In this document: positions 8,806 to 18,880 of the stretch, piece by piece | How the letters are laid out: the number at the start of each line of letters is the position of its first letter | Numbering within the stretch: the stretch's first letter is position 1 | NCBI GenBank assembly: GCA_020439745.1 | Contig: JAGQSC010000009.1 | Location: 1 to 64,000 of the forward strand | Origin: Acidobacteriota bacterium | GTDB lineage: Bacteria > Acidobacteriota > Holophagae > Acanthopleuribacterales > Acanthopleuribacteraceae | Length of the DNA: 64,000 nt | Direction of reading: 5' to 3' | The notes under the pieces: model-generated | Database searches by the model: none | What the model saw: the letters and a program-made list of their open reading frames with translations, nothing else | Told to the model about the DNA's origin: nothing | Made by a program: the position numbers and the translations under genes

Positions 8806-11800
8806 TTAGTAGCGGAAAACAGTTTTGAATTGGGGGTATTTTTGCGTGAATTCGGTCAATGCCAAGCCGGGATCAATCGTGAGGTTTTCTGGTTTGATCA
8901 CAGTTTTGAACCTGTTTTGCACATTGATTTCCAAATATACCTGACACTCACCCCGATTGACTAGAAAATGCTCATAGAGACGCTTTAATTGATCGTTTTC
9001 CACTTCATGCGACCGGATTTGTATGACACAAGAACGAATTCGGGGCAGTTCCCAACTGCTCAAGTCGTGAATTTCTTGGACGATGACATTTTGTCGATCG
9101 TTGCGCATTTCCACTCGGCCCTTCACAACGATGGCCTGTTCCTCTCGCAAAAGGTGTCGATGCTCCTGGTAGGTCTTGGGAAACAATACCAGGTCCGCAA
9201 GGCCTTTTAGGTCCTCCAGCGTGAGGAACGCCATCACGTCACCTTTGCTGGTGGTGATTTGCCGAATGCCTTGTATTTGGCCACCGAGGATGATCTCGGA
9301 ACCCGAAGGCACATCTTGTACAGACTGAGTGTCGCAGGTCGTGTGTCTGCGGAACAAATCCTTGTACTCGTCCAACGGGTGGCCTGACAGGTAAAAGCCA
9401 ATTGCTTCTTTTTCAAAGCCCAGTCGTTCCGTGCGTTCCCATTCCGAATCCCCAATTTTCACACCACAGAGATCCAGGGGCGCATCACCAAACAGGCTGT
9501 CCTGCCCTGCAATTGCTTCTTTTTGCATGTGGTGTCCCCACTCCACCATGGGTTCAACCGCTTCAAACAACGCACAGCGTGTTTTTCCCGTGAAATCAAA
9601 CGCGCCTGCCTTGATCAGCTGTTCCACGACCTTCTTGTTTACACGTTTCAGATCCACGCGCTCGAAAAAGCTCTGGAAGTCGTCGAAAGGGGCTTCAGAA
9701 CGAGCCTCCTCAATAGCTTCAATCGCAGCTTCACCGACGCCTTTGATGGCGCCCAAGGCAAAGCGGATGGCCTCACCCTCCACAGAGAATTCCGGCTTGG
9801 ACTTTCTGATATCTGGCGGCAACATCTGAATATTCATTTGTCGGCACTTATCGATATAGTTCACAACTTTGTCCGTATTGTCTTTATCCAGAGTCAACAA
9901 AGCGGCCATGAACTGGACCGGATAATTGGCCTTTAGAAAAGCCGTTTGATAGGCGACCAACGCGTATGCTGCGGAATGTGATTTGTTGAATCCGTACTTG
10001 GCAAATTCAGCCATCTTATCGAAGAGCTGACCACATTTATCAAGGTCAAAGCCCCGGGCTGCGGCGCCCTCAAGGAACTCTGCCTTTTTTTGAACCATGA
10101 CTTCTTCTTTTTTCTTGCCCATGGCCCGACGCAGCAGATCCGCGTCTCCCAACGAAAAACCACCGACCAGCTGAGCGATCTTCATCACCTGTTCCTGGTA
10201 GAGAATCACACCGTAGGTTTCCTCAAGGAAGGACTCCAGTTCCGGCAGTTCGTAGTCGATATGAGCCCCGTGTGCGCCGTTGATAAACTGATCCACCATG
10301 CCGGAACCCAAAGGGCCTGGTCGATAGAGGGCATTGAGGGCGATGAAATCCTCAAATCGTTTGGGACCCAGACGAACCAACAAGTTCTTCATGCCGTCAG
10401 ATTCAAACTGGAACACGCCGTCGGTCTCACCCTTGCGAAATAATTCGTAGGTTTTTGGATCATCAAAATCGGTGATGTCGTCCAAATTGAGGTTGAGACC
10501 CGTGGTTTGGGCCACGAATTCCAGCGTTTTGGAAATCACAGTCAGGGTCTTGAGCCCCAAAAAGTCCATCTTGAGCAGGCCGATCTGTTCGGCCTCATCC
10601 TTGGCATATTGAACACAAACCGTGCCCTTGCGATTGTCCTTATAGACTGGGGCGTAGTTGGTAACCGCGCTGGGCGCGATAATGACGCCCGCCGCGTGCA
10701 CGCCCGCATTTCGACTGATGCCTTCCAACTTGATGGATAAATCAATCAGTTCGCGGTTGCGCGAGTCACTCTCGTACAGCTCACGGAAATCAGGAGACTG
10801 ATCCAACGCCTTGGGTATGGTCATTTTCAAGTCTTCGGGGATCAACTTGGCAATGCGATTGGTGTCCGAGGGCGAAAAGTCCATGGTGCGACCCACATCC
10901 TTAAGCACCATTCTGGATTTCATGCACCCGTAAGTGATGATCTGGCAGACGTTTTCACGACCGTACTTGTCCGTGACATAATCAATCACTTCGCCGCGGC
11001 GATCTTGGCAAAAGTCGATATCTACGTCCGGCATGGTGACGCGTTCTTTATTTAAAAAACGCTCAAAAAGCAAGTCGTACTGCAGCGGATCGATATCCGT
11101 AATCTTCAACGCATAGGCCACCAACGACCCTGCGGCCGAACCCCGCCCAGGCCCCACGGGAATGCGATGTTCCAATGCGTGCTTAATGAAATCCCATATG
11201 ATCAGGAAGTAACCGGGAAAACCCATTTCAATGATCACCTGGATCTCTTCTTCCAGACGGGCCTCATATTCCTCGAGGGTTTTGCGCAACATGCCTTTAT
11301 CGCGCATGGCAACTAATGTTTTACGCCGTTCGGCATAGCCTTCGCGCACCACTTCAGCAAAATAACTGTCGATGGTGTAACCAGGCGGTACGTCGAACAA
11401 CGGCAATTTGTAGTCCTGGGCAAGGTCCAGATTGACCATCTCAGCAATCTTCAGCGTGTTCTCCAACGCCCCTTCATAACCGCGAAAAACATCGTACATT
11501 TCATCGCCGGTTTTGAAGTAGAACTGTCCTCCGGGCGGGAAACGCCAACGCCTCGGGTCCATGCGCCTTGCGTTGGATTGAATGCACAACAAGACATCGT
11601 GGGCTTCCCAATCCTCGTAATCGGTATAGTGCGAATCGTTGGTAGCCACCAAACCCACACCTAGCTTCTTGGCGATATGCGCAATCGGCGGAATGACATC
11701 CAATTCCAGTTGTTGCTGGTGATTCTGTATCTCGAGAAAGAATCGTTCAGGGCCAAATGTATCGCGAAGGAATCGCGCCGCTTCCAAGGCGCCATCTTCG

Positions 11801-12270
11801 TCGTTTACGATCAGATTCTGGGCCACCTCGCCACCCAGACAGGCGGTCGTGCATATCAGACCTTCACGGTACTGCTGCAACAACTCGCGATCCACGCGCG
11901 GCTTGTAGTAAAAACCCTCTGTAAATCCCTTGGAAACCAGATGCGACAAATTGCGATATCCCGTTTCGTTTTCCGCCAACAGGACCAGGTGAAAATTGTG
12001 CTTTTTTCCAGACTTCTCGTTGGATGCAACTCGGGCCTTTTCGTGCCGAGAACCGGAAGCCACGTAAACTTCGCAGCCCAAGATGGGTTTCACACCCGCC
12101 TTTTTACATTCGTTATATTGGCGCACGGCTCCAAACATGTTGCCATGATCGGTGATGGCGAGTGCTGGCATGTTCGAGGCTTTGGCCTTAGCCACCAAAT
12201 CATGGATCCGACTGAAACCGTCCAAAAGCGAATACTCTGAATGTGTGTGCAAGTGCACAAACGGCTTCAT
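8806..12270 (-). CDS. dnaE: DNA polymerase III alpha subunit
   Basis: 1154 residues, normal for DnaE1. The N-terminal PHP domain begins HLHTHSEYSLLDG; the polymerase active site PDVDIDFCQDRRGEV and the GPGRGSAAGSLVAY fingers motif are intact. The tail contains the helix-hairpin-helix and OB-fold regions (ILGGQIQGIRQITTSKG). It is the catalytic subunit of the replicative polymerase. GGGGAG lies 4 nt before the ATG, and a TATACT hexamer (12292-12297, minus strand) is a possible -10. The downstream gene is a diguanylate cyclase. Confidence 0.97.
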   Translation of the reverse strand: MKPFVHLHTHSEYSLLDGFSRIHDLVAKAKASNMPALAITDHGNMFGAVRQYNECKKAGVKPILGCEVYVASGSRHEKARVASNEKSGKKHNFHLVLLAENETGYRNLSHLVSKGFTEGFYYKPRVDRELLQQYREGLICTTACLGGEVAQNLIVNDEDGALEAARFLRDTFGPERFFLEIQNHQQQLELDVIPPIAHIAKKLGVGLVATNDSHYTDYEDWEAHDVLLCIQSNARRMDPRRWRFPPGGQFYFKTGDEMYDVFRGYEGALENTLKIAEMVNLDLAQDYKLPLFDVPPGYTIDSYFAEVVREGYAERRKTLVAMRDKGMLRKTLEEYEARLEEEIQVIIEMGFPGYFLIIWDFIKHALEHRIPVGPGRGSAAGSLVAYALKITDIDPLQYDLLFERFLNKERVTMPDVDIDFCQDRRGEVIDYVTDKYGRENVCQIITYGCMKSRMVLKDVGRTMDFSPSDTNRIAKLIPEDLKMTIPKALDQSPDFRELYESDSRNRELIDLSIKLEGISRNAGVHAAGVIIAPSAVTNYAPVYKDNRKGTVCVQYAKDEAEQIGLLKMDFLGLKTLTVISKTLEFVAQTTGLNLNLDDITDFDDPKTYELFRKGETDGVFQFESDGMKNLLVRLGPKRFEDFIALNALYRPGPLGSGMVDQFINGAHGAHIDYELPELESFLEETYGVILYQEQVMKIAQLVGGFSLGDADLLRRAMGKKKEEVMVQKKAEFLEGAAARGFDLDKCGQLFDKMAEFAKYGFNKSHSAAYALVAYQTAFLKANYPVQFMAALLTLDKDNTDKVVNYIDKCRQMNIQMLPPDIRKSKPEFSVEGEAIRFALGAIKGVGEAAIEAIEEARSEAPFDDFQSFFERVDLKRVNKKVVEQLIKAGAFDFTGKTRCALFEAVEPMVEWGHHMQKEAIAGQDSLFGDAPLDLCGVKIGDSEWERTERLGFEKEAIGFYLSGHPLDEYKDLFRRHTTCDTQSVQDVPSGSEIILGGQIQGIRQITTSKGDVMAFLTLEDLKGLADLVLFPKTYQEHRHLLREEQAIVVKGRVEMRNDRQNVIVQEIHDLSSWELPRIRSCVIQIRSHEVENDQLKRLYEHFLVNRGECQVYLEINVQNRFKTVIKPENLTIDPGLALTEFTQKYPQFKTVFRY

Positions 12271-12380
12271 GCGGCTCCCCTGCCATGTCTTAGTATATTG
12301 CCCAAATTAACACAATATATGGGTGTCTACAAGATGATGTGCGCTATATATGCAATGCGAAGATGCGTGAATATGGTGCT

Positions 12381-13277
12381 TCAGTCAGGAAGTCTCAGCT
12401 TCAACGCTTCCAACTTTTCAACCTTGTTGCGCCAATCCTTCTCAACGGACACATACAGTTCCAAGACAACTTTTTTTTCCAAAAGGTCTCGAAGGGATCG
12501 TTGAGCAGCCTGCCTGATCTTCTTGATCATGGAACCGCCAGCGCCTAACAAGATACTGCGCTGACTGGGCCGTTCGACCCAAATGCGGGCCGCCACAAAC
12601 TGGGTTGACTCAGCGTCATCCCACTCAAAGGCATCGATGGAAACGGCAACGGCATGCGGAATTTCTTGCTTGGTGAAGTGCAAAATCTTTTCCCGGATGA
12701 ATTCCTGGGCCATGAAGATCAGGGGCTGGTCGGTGAGGTCATCTTCGGAGTACAGAAACTCAGATTCGGGAAGATAAGGAATAGCCGTTTCAATGAGATG
12801 ATCAACGTTTTCTCCCGATTTCGCACTCATGGGCACAATGGCCAGTGGCGAAAAACGCTGTTCCAGGCTTTCAAGCAAGGGAATCATCTTGTGTTTGTTT
12901 ACCAAGTCGATCTTGTTTAAGGCAATGATTGACCGTAGTCCGGCATCAACGATGATTTGATGGGCGAATTCATCGCCCTTGCCCGAAACCACACTGGCGT
13001 CAATGAAATGAAAAACAAGGTCTGCGTCATTGAGGCTGCGCCTGACTGTGCGCATCATCTCACGGTTCATTTGGTGACTTGGCTTGTGAATGCCTGGGAG
13101 ATCAAGAAACCCGATTTGAGCGTCGCTTTGGTGGTAGACACCCAGTATTCGGGTCCGTGTGGTTTGCGCTTTGTCTGAAACAATCGCGATCTTCTCGCCC
13201 AGTGCCCGATTAATGAACGTTGACTTGCCCGCATTCGGCCGTCCAGCCAACGCGATAATGCCACTACGACGCGTCAT
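12381..13277 (-). CDS. era: GTPase Era
   Basis: 298 residues, the standard length. GTPase motifs are GRPNAGKS (G1), DLPGIHKP (G3) and NKID (G4), followed by the C-terminal KH RNA-binding domain around VVLELYVSVEKDWRNK. Era binds 16S rRNA and assists 30S maturation. The frame is open further upstream, but ATG 13277 has a full AGGAGG 5 nt before it and matches the family start. It is the last gene of the run M20-GHMP-rarA-hotdog-era, 34 bp after the thioesterase. Confidence 0.96.
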   Translation of the reverse strand: MTRRSGIIALAGRPNAGKSTFINRALGEKIAIVSDKAQTTRTRILGVYHQSDAQIGFLDLPGIHKPSHQMNREMMRTVRRSLNDADLVFHFIDASVVSGKGDEFAHQIIVDAGLRSIIALNKIDLVNKHKMIPLLESLEQRFSPLAIVPMSAKSGENVDHLIETAIPYLPESEFLYSEDDLTDQPLIFMAQEFIREKILHFTKQEIPHAVAVSIDAFEWDDAESTQFVAARIWVERPSQRSILLGAGGSMIKKIRQAAQRSLRDLLEKKVVLELYVSVEKDWRNKVEKLEALKLRLPD

Positions 13278-13311
13278 GATGCCTCCTGGCGGCATCTTAG
13301 CAGAGGACCCA

Positions 13312-13773
13312 TCAGCCGCACAGATAGGTGCCTGTGCCGACGGCGATGGTCTCTTGCGCATCATTCCACATGGACATTCGTGTTACGGCCACTTTGTTCC
13401 CTATTCTCAGCAGTTCGGCCTTGGCGGTGAAGCTGCCCCCCCTACCTGGTAGCAGATAGTCCACTCGCATATCAATTGTCCCGATTCGCGAGAGAATGGC
13501 CATTCTCTCCGCTGTGGGCATGTCGCGGGTGCGTTTCAAAGTGCCGACGGCAGCCATACAACCTCCAGCCACATCGAGCGCGGTAGCCACGACGCCACCG
13601 TGTAGGATGCCGTGGACGGCATTGCCGATCAGTTGCGGTTGCATGGGTATTTCAAATCGAACGTGGTCTTCATCGTCCCAATGTGCCGTCATTTGTAGGT
13701 GTTGGTTGAAAGGGATCTGGCTGAAAAACCAGACCAGACCTTCTCTCTCTTCAGATGTCAATCGCTCACTCAT
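13312..13773 (-). CDS. PaaI-like hotdog-fold thioesterase
   Basis: 153 residues. The segment VHGILHGGVVATALDVAGG is the hotdog-fold active-site helix of the PaaI/YbdB acyl-CoA thioesterase group (HGG motif with a downstream Asp). It should hydrolyse an acyl-CoA thioester; the acyl group cannot be inferred. Its ATG overlaps the rarA stop by 4 bp, so it is translated from the rarA operon message. Confidence 0.85.
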   Translation of the reverse strand: MSERLTSEEREGLVWFFSQIPFNQHLQMTAHWDDEDHVRFEIPMQPQLIGNAVHGILHGGVVATALDVAGGCMAAVGTLKRTRDMPTAERMAILSRIGTIDMRVDYLLPGRGGSFTAKAELLRIGNKVAVTRMSMWNDAQETIAVGTGTYLCG

Positions 13774-15080
13774 GTCTTTTCACTCCATCTGAATTGACGG
13801 CGAAACGCCAGGTCACCGCAAGCGACCCAATGATTCACCGCGTTCCGCACTTCATGGATTGGGAATCCGATTTCCTGAGCCAAGCTGTGGGTATCGAGCT
13901 CCATCCAGTCCTTAAGATCTCTACAATACGATCGAACCGCCTCCAAACAAGCCTCCGAGCCGTCCTCCGGTTCCACCAACCGCGTACCCACAAGTTTCTC
14001 AGGAAGGTATGTGCGCGGTCCTTCGGGGGTTGGGCCACTTGCCATCCATGAGGGTATTGGGTCCACAGGACGGTCGGCTAATACCGATTCTGCGCGACTC
14101 ATGGCGTGGATGGCTTGCTGCGACTTAGGTGCACGAGCCACGTAGATCGTGGCCTGGCTTAATGGTATTCGGCATTCCGGCATGCCCAACACTTCGACGG
14201 CACGGAGTGCCGCGGTTGCCAACAAAAATGCCTGAGGGTCCTTATTCCCTACATCTTCTGAAGCAGTCACCAACAACCGGCGCGCCACAAACCGAGGGTC
14301 TTCGCCTGACGCCAGGAATCGAGCCAAGTAATAGATGGCGGCATCGGCATCCGAGCCGCGCAGCGATTTCTGATAAGCGCTGGCCAGATCATAATGCTGG
14401 TTACCTGCGCGGTCACCGGCCAACGAAGCATGAGAAAGACATAGCTGGACCCCTTCCGCATCCACGGGTCCTTCGCCCATGAGTGCAGCCGCTTCGAGTG
14501 TGCCGATGGCCAACCGCACATCACCGGAGGCGCGTCTCGCAATCAGCGTCAAGGCTTCTGGCAAAACATTCAATTGCTCGCGCTGCGCAATGTCCGATAC
14601 CGCTGTCATGATGTCGGCCTCGGACAGGGCCATCAATTCAATGAGTTGAACACGCGAACGCAAGGCCCGATTCAATGCGTAATAGGGGTTCTCTGTGGTG
14701 GAACCGGCCAATACAAATACGCCCTCTTCCGTAAAAGGCAAGAGTACATCTTGCTGTGTTCGATTCAGGCGGTGGATTTCATCGATGTGGACCATGGTGC
14801 GTTTCTGAAACATAGCCAGATCGGCAGCCGCACGTTCGGCTAGCTCGCGAATATCCTTAACGGAAGCCGAGGTTGCGTTTAGTGTATGTGATGACATGTG
14901 GCAAGACCGCGCCAGGATTCGGCCCATGGTGGTTTTGCCACAACCGGGTGGCCCATAAAAGACAAGGTTGGGTACGTTTCCTCGGCTCAAAAAACCCTGT
15001 AATAACCGAATCGCTTGTTTTTGACCCACCATTTCGTCGAGCGATTTGGGTCGATATCGTTCGGCAAGCGGTCTGGTCAT
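13770..15080 (-). CDS. rarA: Replication-associated recombination protein A (AAA+ ATPase)
   Basis: 436 residues. It begins [18 protein letters not shown], the RarA/MgsA/WRNIP1 signature, with Walker [10 protein letters not shown] and Walker [10 protein letters not shown], sensor residues in [19 protein letters not shown], and a C-terminal tetramerisation region (YLPEKLVG). RarA acts at stalled replication forks with SSB. It overlaps its neighbours on both sides by 4 bp. Confidence 0.95.
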
Positions 15081-16021
15081 GCTTCGGCTTCCACGCCGCG
15101 CATGTCTGCGTGCACCTGGAGCAAAGAAAGGCCCAATTCTGCCGCAAGTGCTCTGGTGTTTTCGAGATCGACCACATCAAACAGGTACATGCAGCCTCCC
15201 CCCCCTGCGCCACACATCTTGCCGATGAGTTCAGGATGGCAACGGCCTAAGAAGGTCTGGAACACAGACGGCACGATTCCTGGCGCCAGATCTGCCCGTA
15301 ATTGAGCCTCGCGTTTAAGACAGGTGCGGAAACCCGCGAGGTCATTTTGAACGATGTGGTCGGCCATGGCACACGCGTTATTGGCCAACTCCTGAAGTAA
15401 ATGACGGAGTTGAGGATCGCCATCACAGAAGGATTTAATGATTTGCCAATTGTTGATGCCGCTGTGATGTTGAATCGATGTGTATAAAAGGTAAAGCGGT
15501 CCCGCCAAAAACTGGGGAATGGCGATTTGCTGAGAAGCGGGTCGACCTGCATCAAAAGTGATCAGATTGAGCCCTCCGTGGATGGCGGCCACGGCATCTT
15601 GCGTACCTGCAGGCTTTTGCAGGATGCGGTGTTCCAATACGGTGACCGTGTCCAAAAGCGAAGCGGCATGTACCTTTTTGCCATGTTTGAGCTCGCTCAG
15701 GGCCGCACATAAGGCCACCAACAGGGTAGAACTACCCCCTAGGCCTGAAGCCCTTGGAACCTGTGTATCGACATGGACCTCTAGCGGGGGTGCCGAGAAG
15801 TATTGTAGCGATTCACGAAACAGCAATTCGGAGTGTGCGTCAACTCGCAAGCCTTCCATGATCAGTTGACTGGGTCCCTGTTTGATTGGGTTTAGCCTCA
15901 CGGATGCCCTCAAGTCGATCGCCAGATTCACGGTGGTCGCATCTGGGATCGTGTAGCACAAAGGTGCAATGTCCAAAGTGCCTCCGGCAAGATCAATTCG
16001 AGCAGGTGCCGCAAATCTCAT
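15077..16021 (-). CDS. GHMP-family kinase, substrate unassigned (HddA-like)
   Basis: 314 residues. The N-terminus [15 protein letters not shown] and the phosphate-binding loop [15 protein letters not shown] are GHMP kinase motifs 1 and 2, and [13 protein letters not shown] is motif 3. The pattern is closest to sugar kinases of the heptose-7-phosphate/L-fucose type rather than galactokinase or mevalonate kinase. With lpxC and rfaE1 elsewhere in the window, a sugar-nucleotide or LPS role is possible but unproven. It overlaps the M20 gene stop and the rarA start by 4 bp each. Confidence 0.82.
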
Positions 16022-17184
16022 TCAGAATTTCCAAACTGCTCAATGAGGCTCACCCAAAGGTCAATACCCGTTTGAATCACGGATTCAGGTGGATTGAACC
16101 GATCAGTATGAATGGATGCGCACGGCGTCTGTTCACACGTTCCGAGAAAGAAGTAGACCGCGGGTACCACTTCTGCGAAAAAGCCAAAATCTTCGGCCAC
16201 CATGGTGGATTCGGCATGCTGAATCCGGGGTAATGCAGACATCACGCGATCGGTCCATTGCGGATCATTGAAGGTGACCGGAGTGAGTGGGTCATTCCGA
16301 AATGTGTAGGTGGCTCCATGACTCTGGCAAATGCCTGCAATGACGCGTTCTAACTTTTGTGGCAATGCCTCACCCAACTCCCGATCCAGGGTTCGAATGG
16401 TGCCAGTCAATTGGGCTGTCCCTGGAATGATATTGAACCGATTCCCGGCAGAAAAAGTGCCAAACGTGACTACAGCAGGTATATGGGGTGGCACTTCGCG
16501 GGAAACGATGCTCTGTGCGGCGGTAACGACATGAGCGGCCGTAACGAGCGCATCGATCCCCAATTGCGGTCGGGCGCCATGGGTCTGTTCACCGTGAATT
16601 TCCACGAAAAAACGGTCGGCACGAGCCATGAGACCGCCGGGAGCGGTGGCAACCACACTCTTAGGCAGACCCGGTTCCAAGTGCAAGCCAAACATCACAT
16701 CGGGTCTAGGCTCCTGCAATGCCCCCTCTTGAACCATCAACGATGCGCCCCCAATTTCTCCGGGAGGAGCGCCCTCCTCGGCGGGCTGAAACATAAGTAC
16801 GATGGTGCCTGGAACTTCGCGCCGTGCCAGTTCACATGCCAGACCAAACAGAATGGCTGTATGGATGTCGTGGCCACAGGCATGCATGACCCCTGTGCGA
16901 TCGGATTGAAACGACAAGCCGGTATTTTCTTGAATCGGTAAAGCATCCATATCGGCTCTAAACGCCAGCACCCTTCCGGGCCTGCCTTGATCCACGACGA
17001 GCTTGATGCCCGTTTTGGCCAGGGGTTGAGGCTCCCCTATCCCCAATGCCCTTAGTTGATCCATCAAGTAAGCTTGGGTTTGGGTTTCCCGATTGGACAG
17101 TTCGGGGTTGCGGTGTAAATGGCGTCTCACCTCAACCGCCTGTTGAAAGGGATCCGACAAAAGCAACCATATCAGCACCAGCAT
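16018..17184 (-). CDS. M20D-family amidohydrolase (hippurate / N-acyl-amino-acid hydrolase type)
   Basis: 388 residues. Metal-site motifs include [11 protein letters not shown] and [15 protein letters not shown], with a dimerisation domain about 180-290 ([19 protein letters not shown]). Members cleave N-acyl or N-aroyl amino acids. The first 10 residues ([10 protein letters not shown]) are hydrophobic but short and uncharged, so export is uncertain. ATG 17184 has GAGGTG 6 nt upstream. It is the first gene of the run leading to era. Confidence 0.9.
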
Positions 17185-17530
17185 GCATCACACCTCAATC
17201 AAATGTAGGGAACATATCACAACCCTTTGTTTGAGGTGTGCGGCAGGCGAATGCCCTCAAGACACCCATCGCGTACCAAGACCTTTCTTGCAAGTCTGTC
17301 GGCGTGCCGACCAAATCAGTTTTGCACTGATATCAACGCAATTTAAGGAACATCAATGACGTCTGTCGCGGTCCGAGTGCGGTGATCTAAATCAAGACTT
17401 AACAAGATAGAGAAACCATATATCTTGAAACGGTTCCAGGTGCTCGGCTCGAGTGATAATGCCTGAACCCACAGCCAAAAAGATTCAAACTTGGGGTTGG
17501 GTACCACGTATTTAATGATTGAGGGCATTT
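17185..17530. other. 346-bp divergent intergenic region with hairpins and an FNR-like site
   Basis: No gene was seen. Between the leftward M20 gene and the rightward small membrane protein lie two short adjacent hairpins (GTCGG-CGTG-CCGAC at 17298-17311; ATCAG-N7-CTGAT at 17315-17331) and a GTGATCTAAATCAA palindrome at 17382-17395. It probably holds the promoters of both flanking genes. Confidence 0.5.
17382..17395. promoter_or_regulatory. FNR/CRP-type palindrome
   Basis: GTGATCTAAATCAA matches TTGAT-N4-ATCAA at 9 of 10 specified bases and contains the perfect inner palindrome TGAT-N4-ATCA. It lies 135 bp before the small membrane protein gene and about 200 bp before the M20 gene. Assignment to a CRP/FNR-superfamily regulator is inferred. 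Confidence 0.4.
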
Positions 17531-17932
17531 ATGTTGGGTAGCATCATTGCAGCGATCGATGCCAAACCGGTTCCGGGCGGCGAGAAGGCAGAGCACTACC
17601 GAAGCACCAGAACGCAGCGGTCTGGAGCTACGGCGCCTACCAGGCCTCATGATTGGGTGATGCCCGATCCGCAAACGCGCGCACTGGAAGGTGAACTGCA
17701 CTGGCGCACGTGGCACTTGTTCGTGAAATACCTTTGCATCTGGATTGCTTTTTGGATCCTATCGGCTATGGCTGTAGCCGGCGCAGCGTCTCTATGGGCA
17801 AACAAGAATATGCCGCCCCTGTTCTCTTTGACGGCAGTGACATTACTGACTTCAGTGGCTACTTGGGTCGTGTACCGGCGGAATCAGGTTAAGTTTGGTC
17901 GCAATCACGGCATGCTTGACGATTGGTATTAG
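17531..17932 (+). CDS. Small membrane protein of unknown function
   Basis: 133 residues, family not recognised. A polar, Arg/Pro-rich N-terminal half is followed by two hydrophobic segments (about 66-86, starting YLCIWIAFWILS, and about 91-111, LFSLTAVTLLTSVATWVVY), then a short basic tail. ATG 17531 has GAGGG 5 nt upstream, which supports a real gene; an in-frame TTG at 17519 is less likely. It stands alone before the outer-membrane protein gene. Confidence 0.6.
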   Translation: MLGSIIAAIDAKPVPGGEKAEHYRSTRTQRSGATAPTRPHDWVMPDPQTRALEGELHWRTWHLFVKYLCIWIAFWILSAMAVAGAASLWANKNMPPLFSLTAVTLLTSVATWVVYRRNQVKFGRNHGMLDDWY

Positions 17933-18106
17933 GCAGTGGACCATCAGCTGGCTGGTTGACAGGTCGTTCAAGCGATATAAGCGTGGCCTCAATTGTCGAT
18001 TTTGACCCTGCAGGTTGATCCTCCCACGAATTAGTTGATGCTGGCGGGTTGAGTCGGTCATCGAATGGTGAAAGAATGGGGCAAACACCCAATCACGGAG
18101 GACGCC

Positions 18107-18868
18107 ATGTTGCGCACTGTTATGTTGATGGTCCTTTTATTTCCTATGTGCGAGGCAGGTGACGGTTTGCCTTTCCGCAAGGATTTGGCGGGCGACCGCG
18201 CATTGCCGCTTCCCTTTGGCATCAGTATCGACTACTACACCATGGATCAGCCTTATCGTGTCGACTCGCTGGGGTTGTCACTGCCCAATTTCCAGGTGGA
18301 CCCTTCATTAATTGGTGTTGAAAACGAGATTCAATACCTGGATATCAAATTTGATGTATGGATTTTGCCCTTCTTGAATGCGTTCGCCATTGTGGGTCAA
18401 CTGGATGGGGAAACGGACGTGGATTTTGCGCCGCTTCAGCTACCCCTGCCGCTCGGCAAAGTACAGGTAGACTATGATGGTTTCACCTATGGCGCAGGCT
18501 TGGTTTTTGCCATTGGGGGCGACCAGTGGTTTGGATCGCTGACAACCACGTTCACCGACAGTAACCTGAGTGGTGATTTTGATTCATCCGTTTCTGCATT
18601 TACAGCGCAACCTAAGCTGGGATGGTCCTTCGAATTTGTGGATGTTTGGGCAGGCGCCATGTACCTTTCCGCGGACGAAGAGCATAAGGGAACCATCGAC
18701 ATTCAACCACTGGGGCCTGTCGGATTTGAGGTATCGCTTTCTGAGGATCAATCATGGAATGGCAACGCCGGCTTACAGTTCAAGTTCTCTCCTAGTTGGC
18801 AACTCATCGTAGAGGCTGGCTTTGGTGATCGCGATACGCTACTGGCAAACATCGGTTACCGTTTCTAG
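18107..18868 (+). CDS. Outer-membrane beta-barrel protein of unknown function
   Basis: 253 residues. The signal peptide MLRTVMLMVLLFPMCEAG is followed by alternating hydrophobic/polar strands and ends in IGYRF, a C-terminal aromatic expected for insertion by the BAM machinery. Repeated pairs such as WFGSLTTTF, WSFEFVDVWAGAMYL and WQLIVEAGFGDRDTLL fit an 8-12-stranded barrel. ATG 18107 has GGAGGAC just upstream; the longer frame from 18065 would hide the signal peptide. The next gene starts 12 bp later. Confidence 0.8.
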   Translation: MLRTVMLMVLLFPMCEAGDGLPFRKDLAGDRALPLPFGISIDYYTMDQPYRVDSLGLSLPNFQVDPSLIGVENEIQYLDIKFDVWILPFLNAFAIVGQLDGETDVDFAPLQLPLPLGKVQVDYDGFTYGAGLVFAIGGDQWFGSLTTTFTDSNLSGDFDSSVSAFTAQPKLGWSFEFVDVWAGAMYLSADEEHKGTIDIQPLGPVGFEVSLSEDQSWNGNAGLQFKFSPSWQLIVEAGFGDRDTLLANIGYRF

Positions 18869-18880
18869 GGCGGAACTTTC

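Noticed and set aside
13159-13452. 97-codon plus-strand frame near era
   Set aside because: It is a shadow of era and the thioesterase gene on the other strand, with no start signal.
17201-17218. TGTAG-N8-TCACA as a fifth CRP-like site
   Set aside because: The spacing is 8 rather than 6 and one half-site is mismatched.
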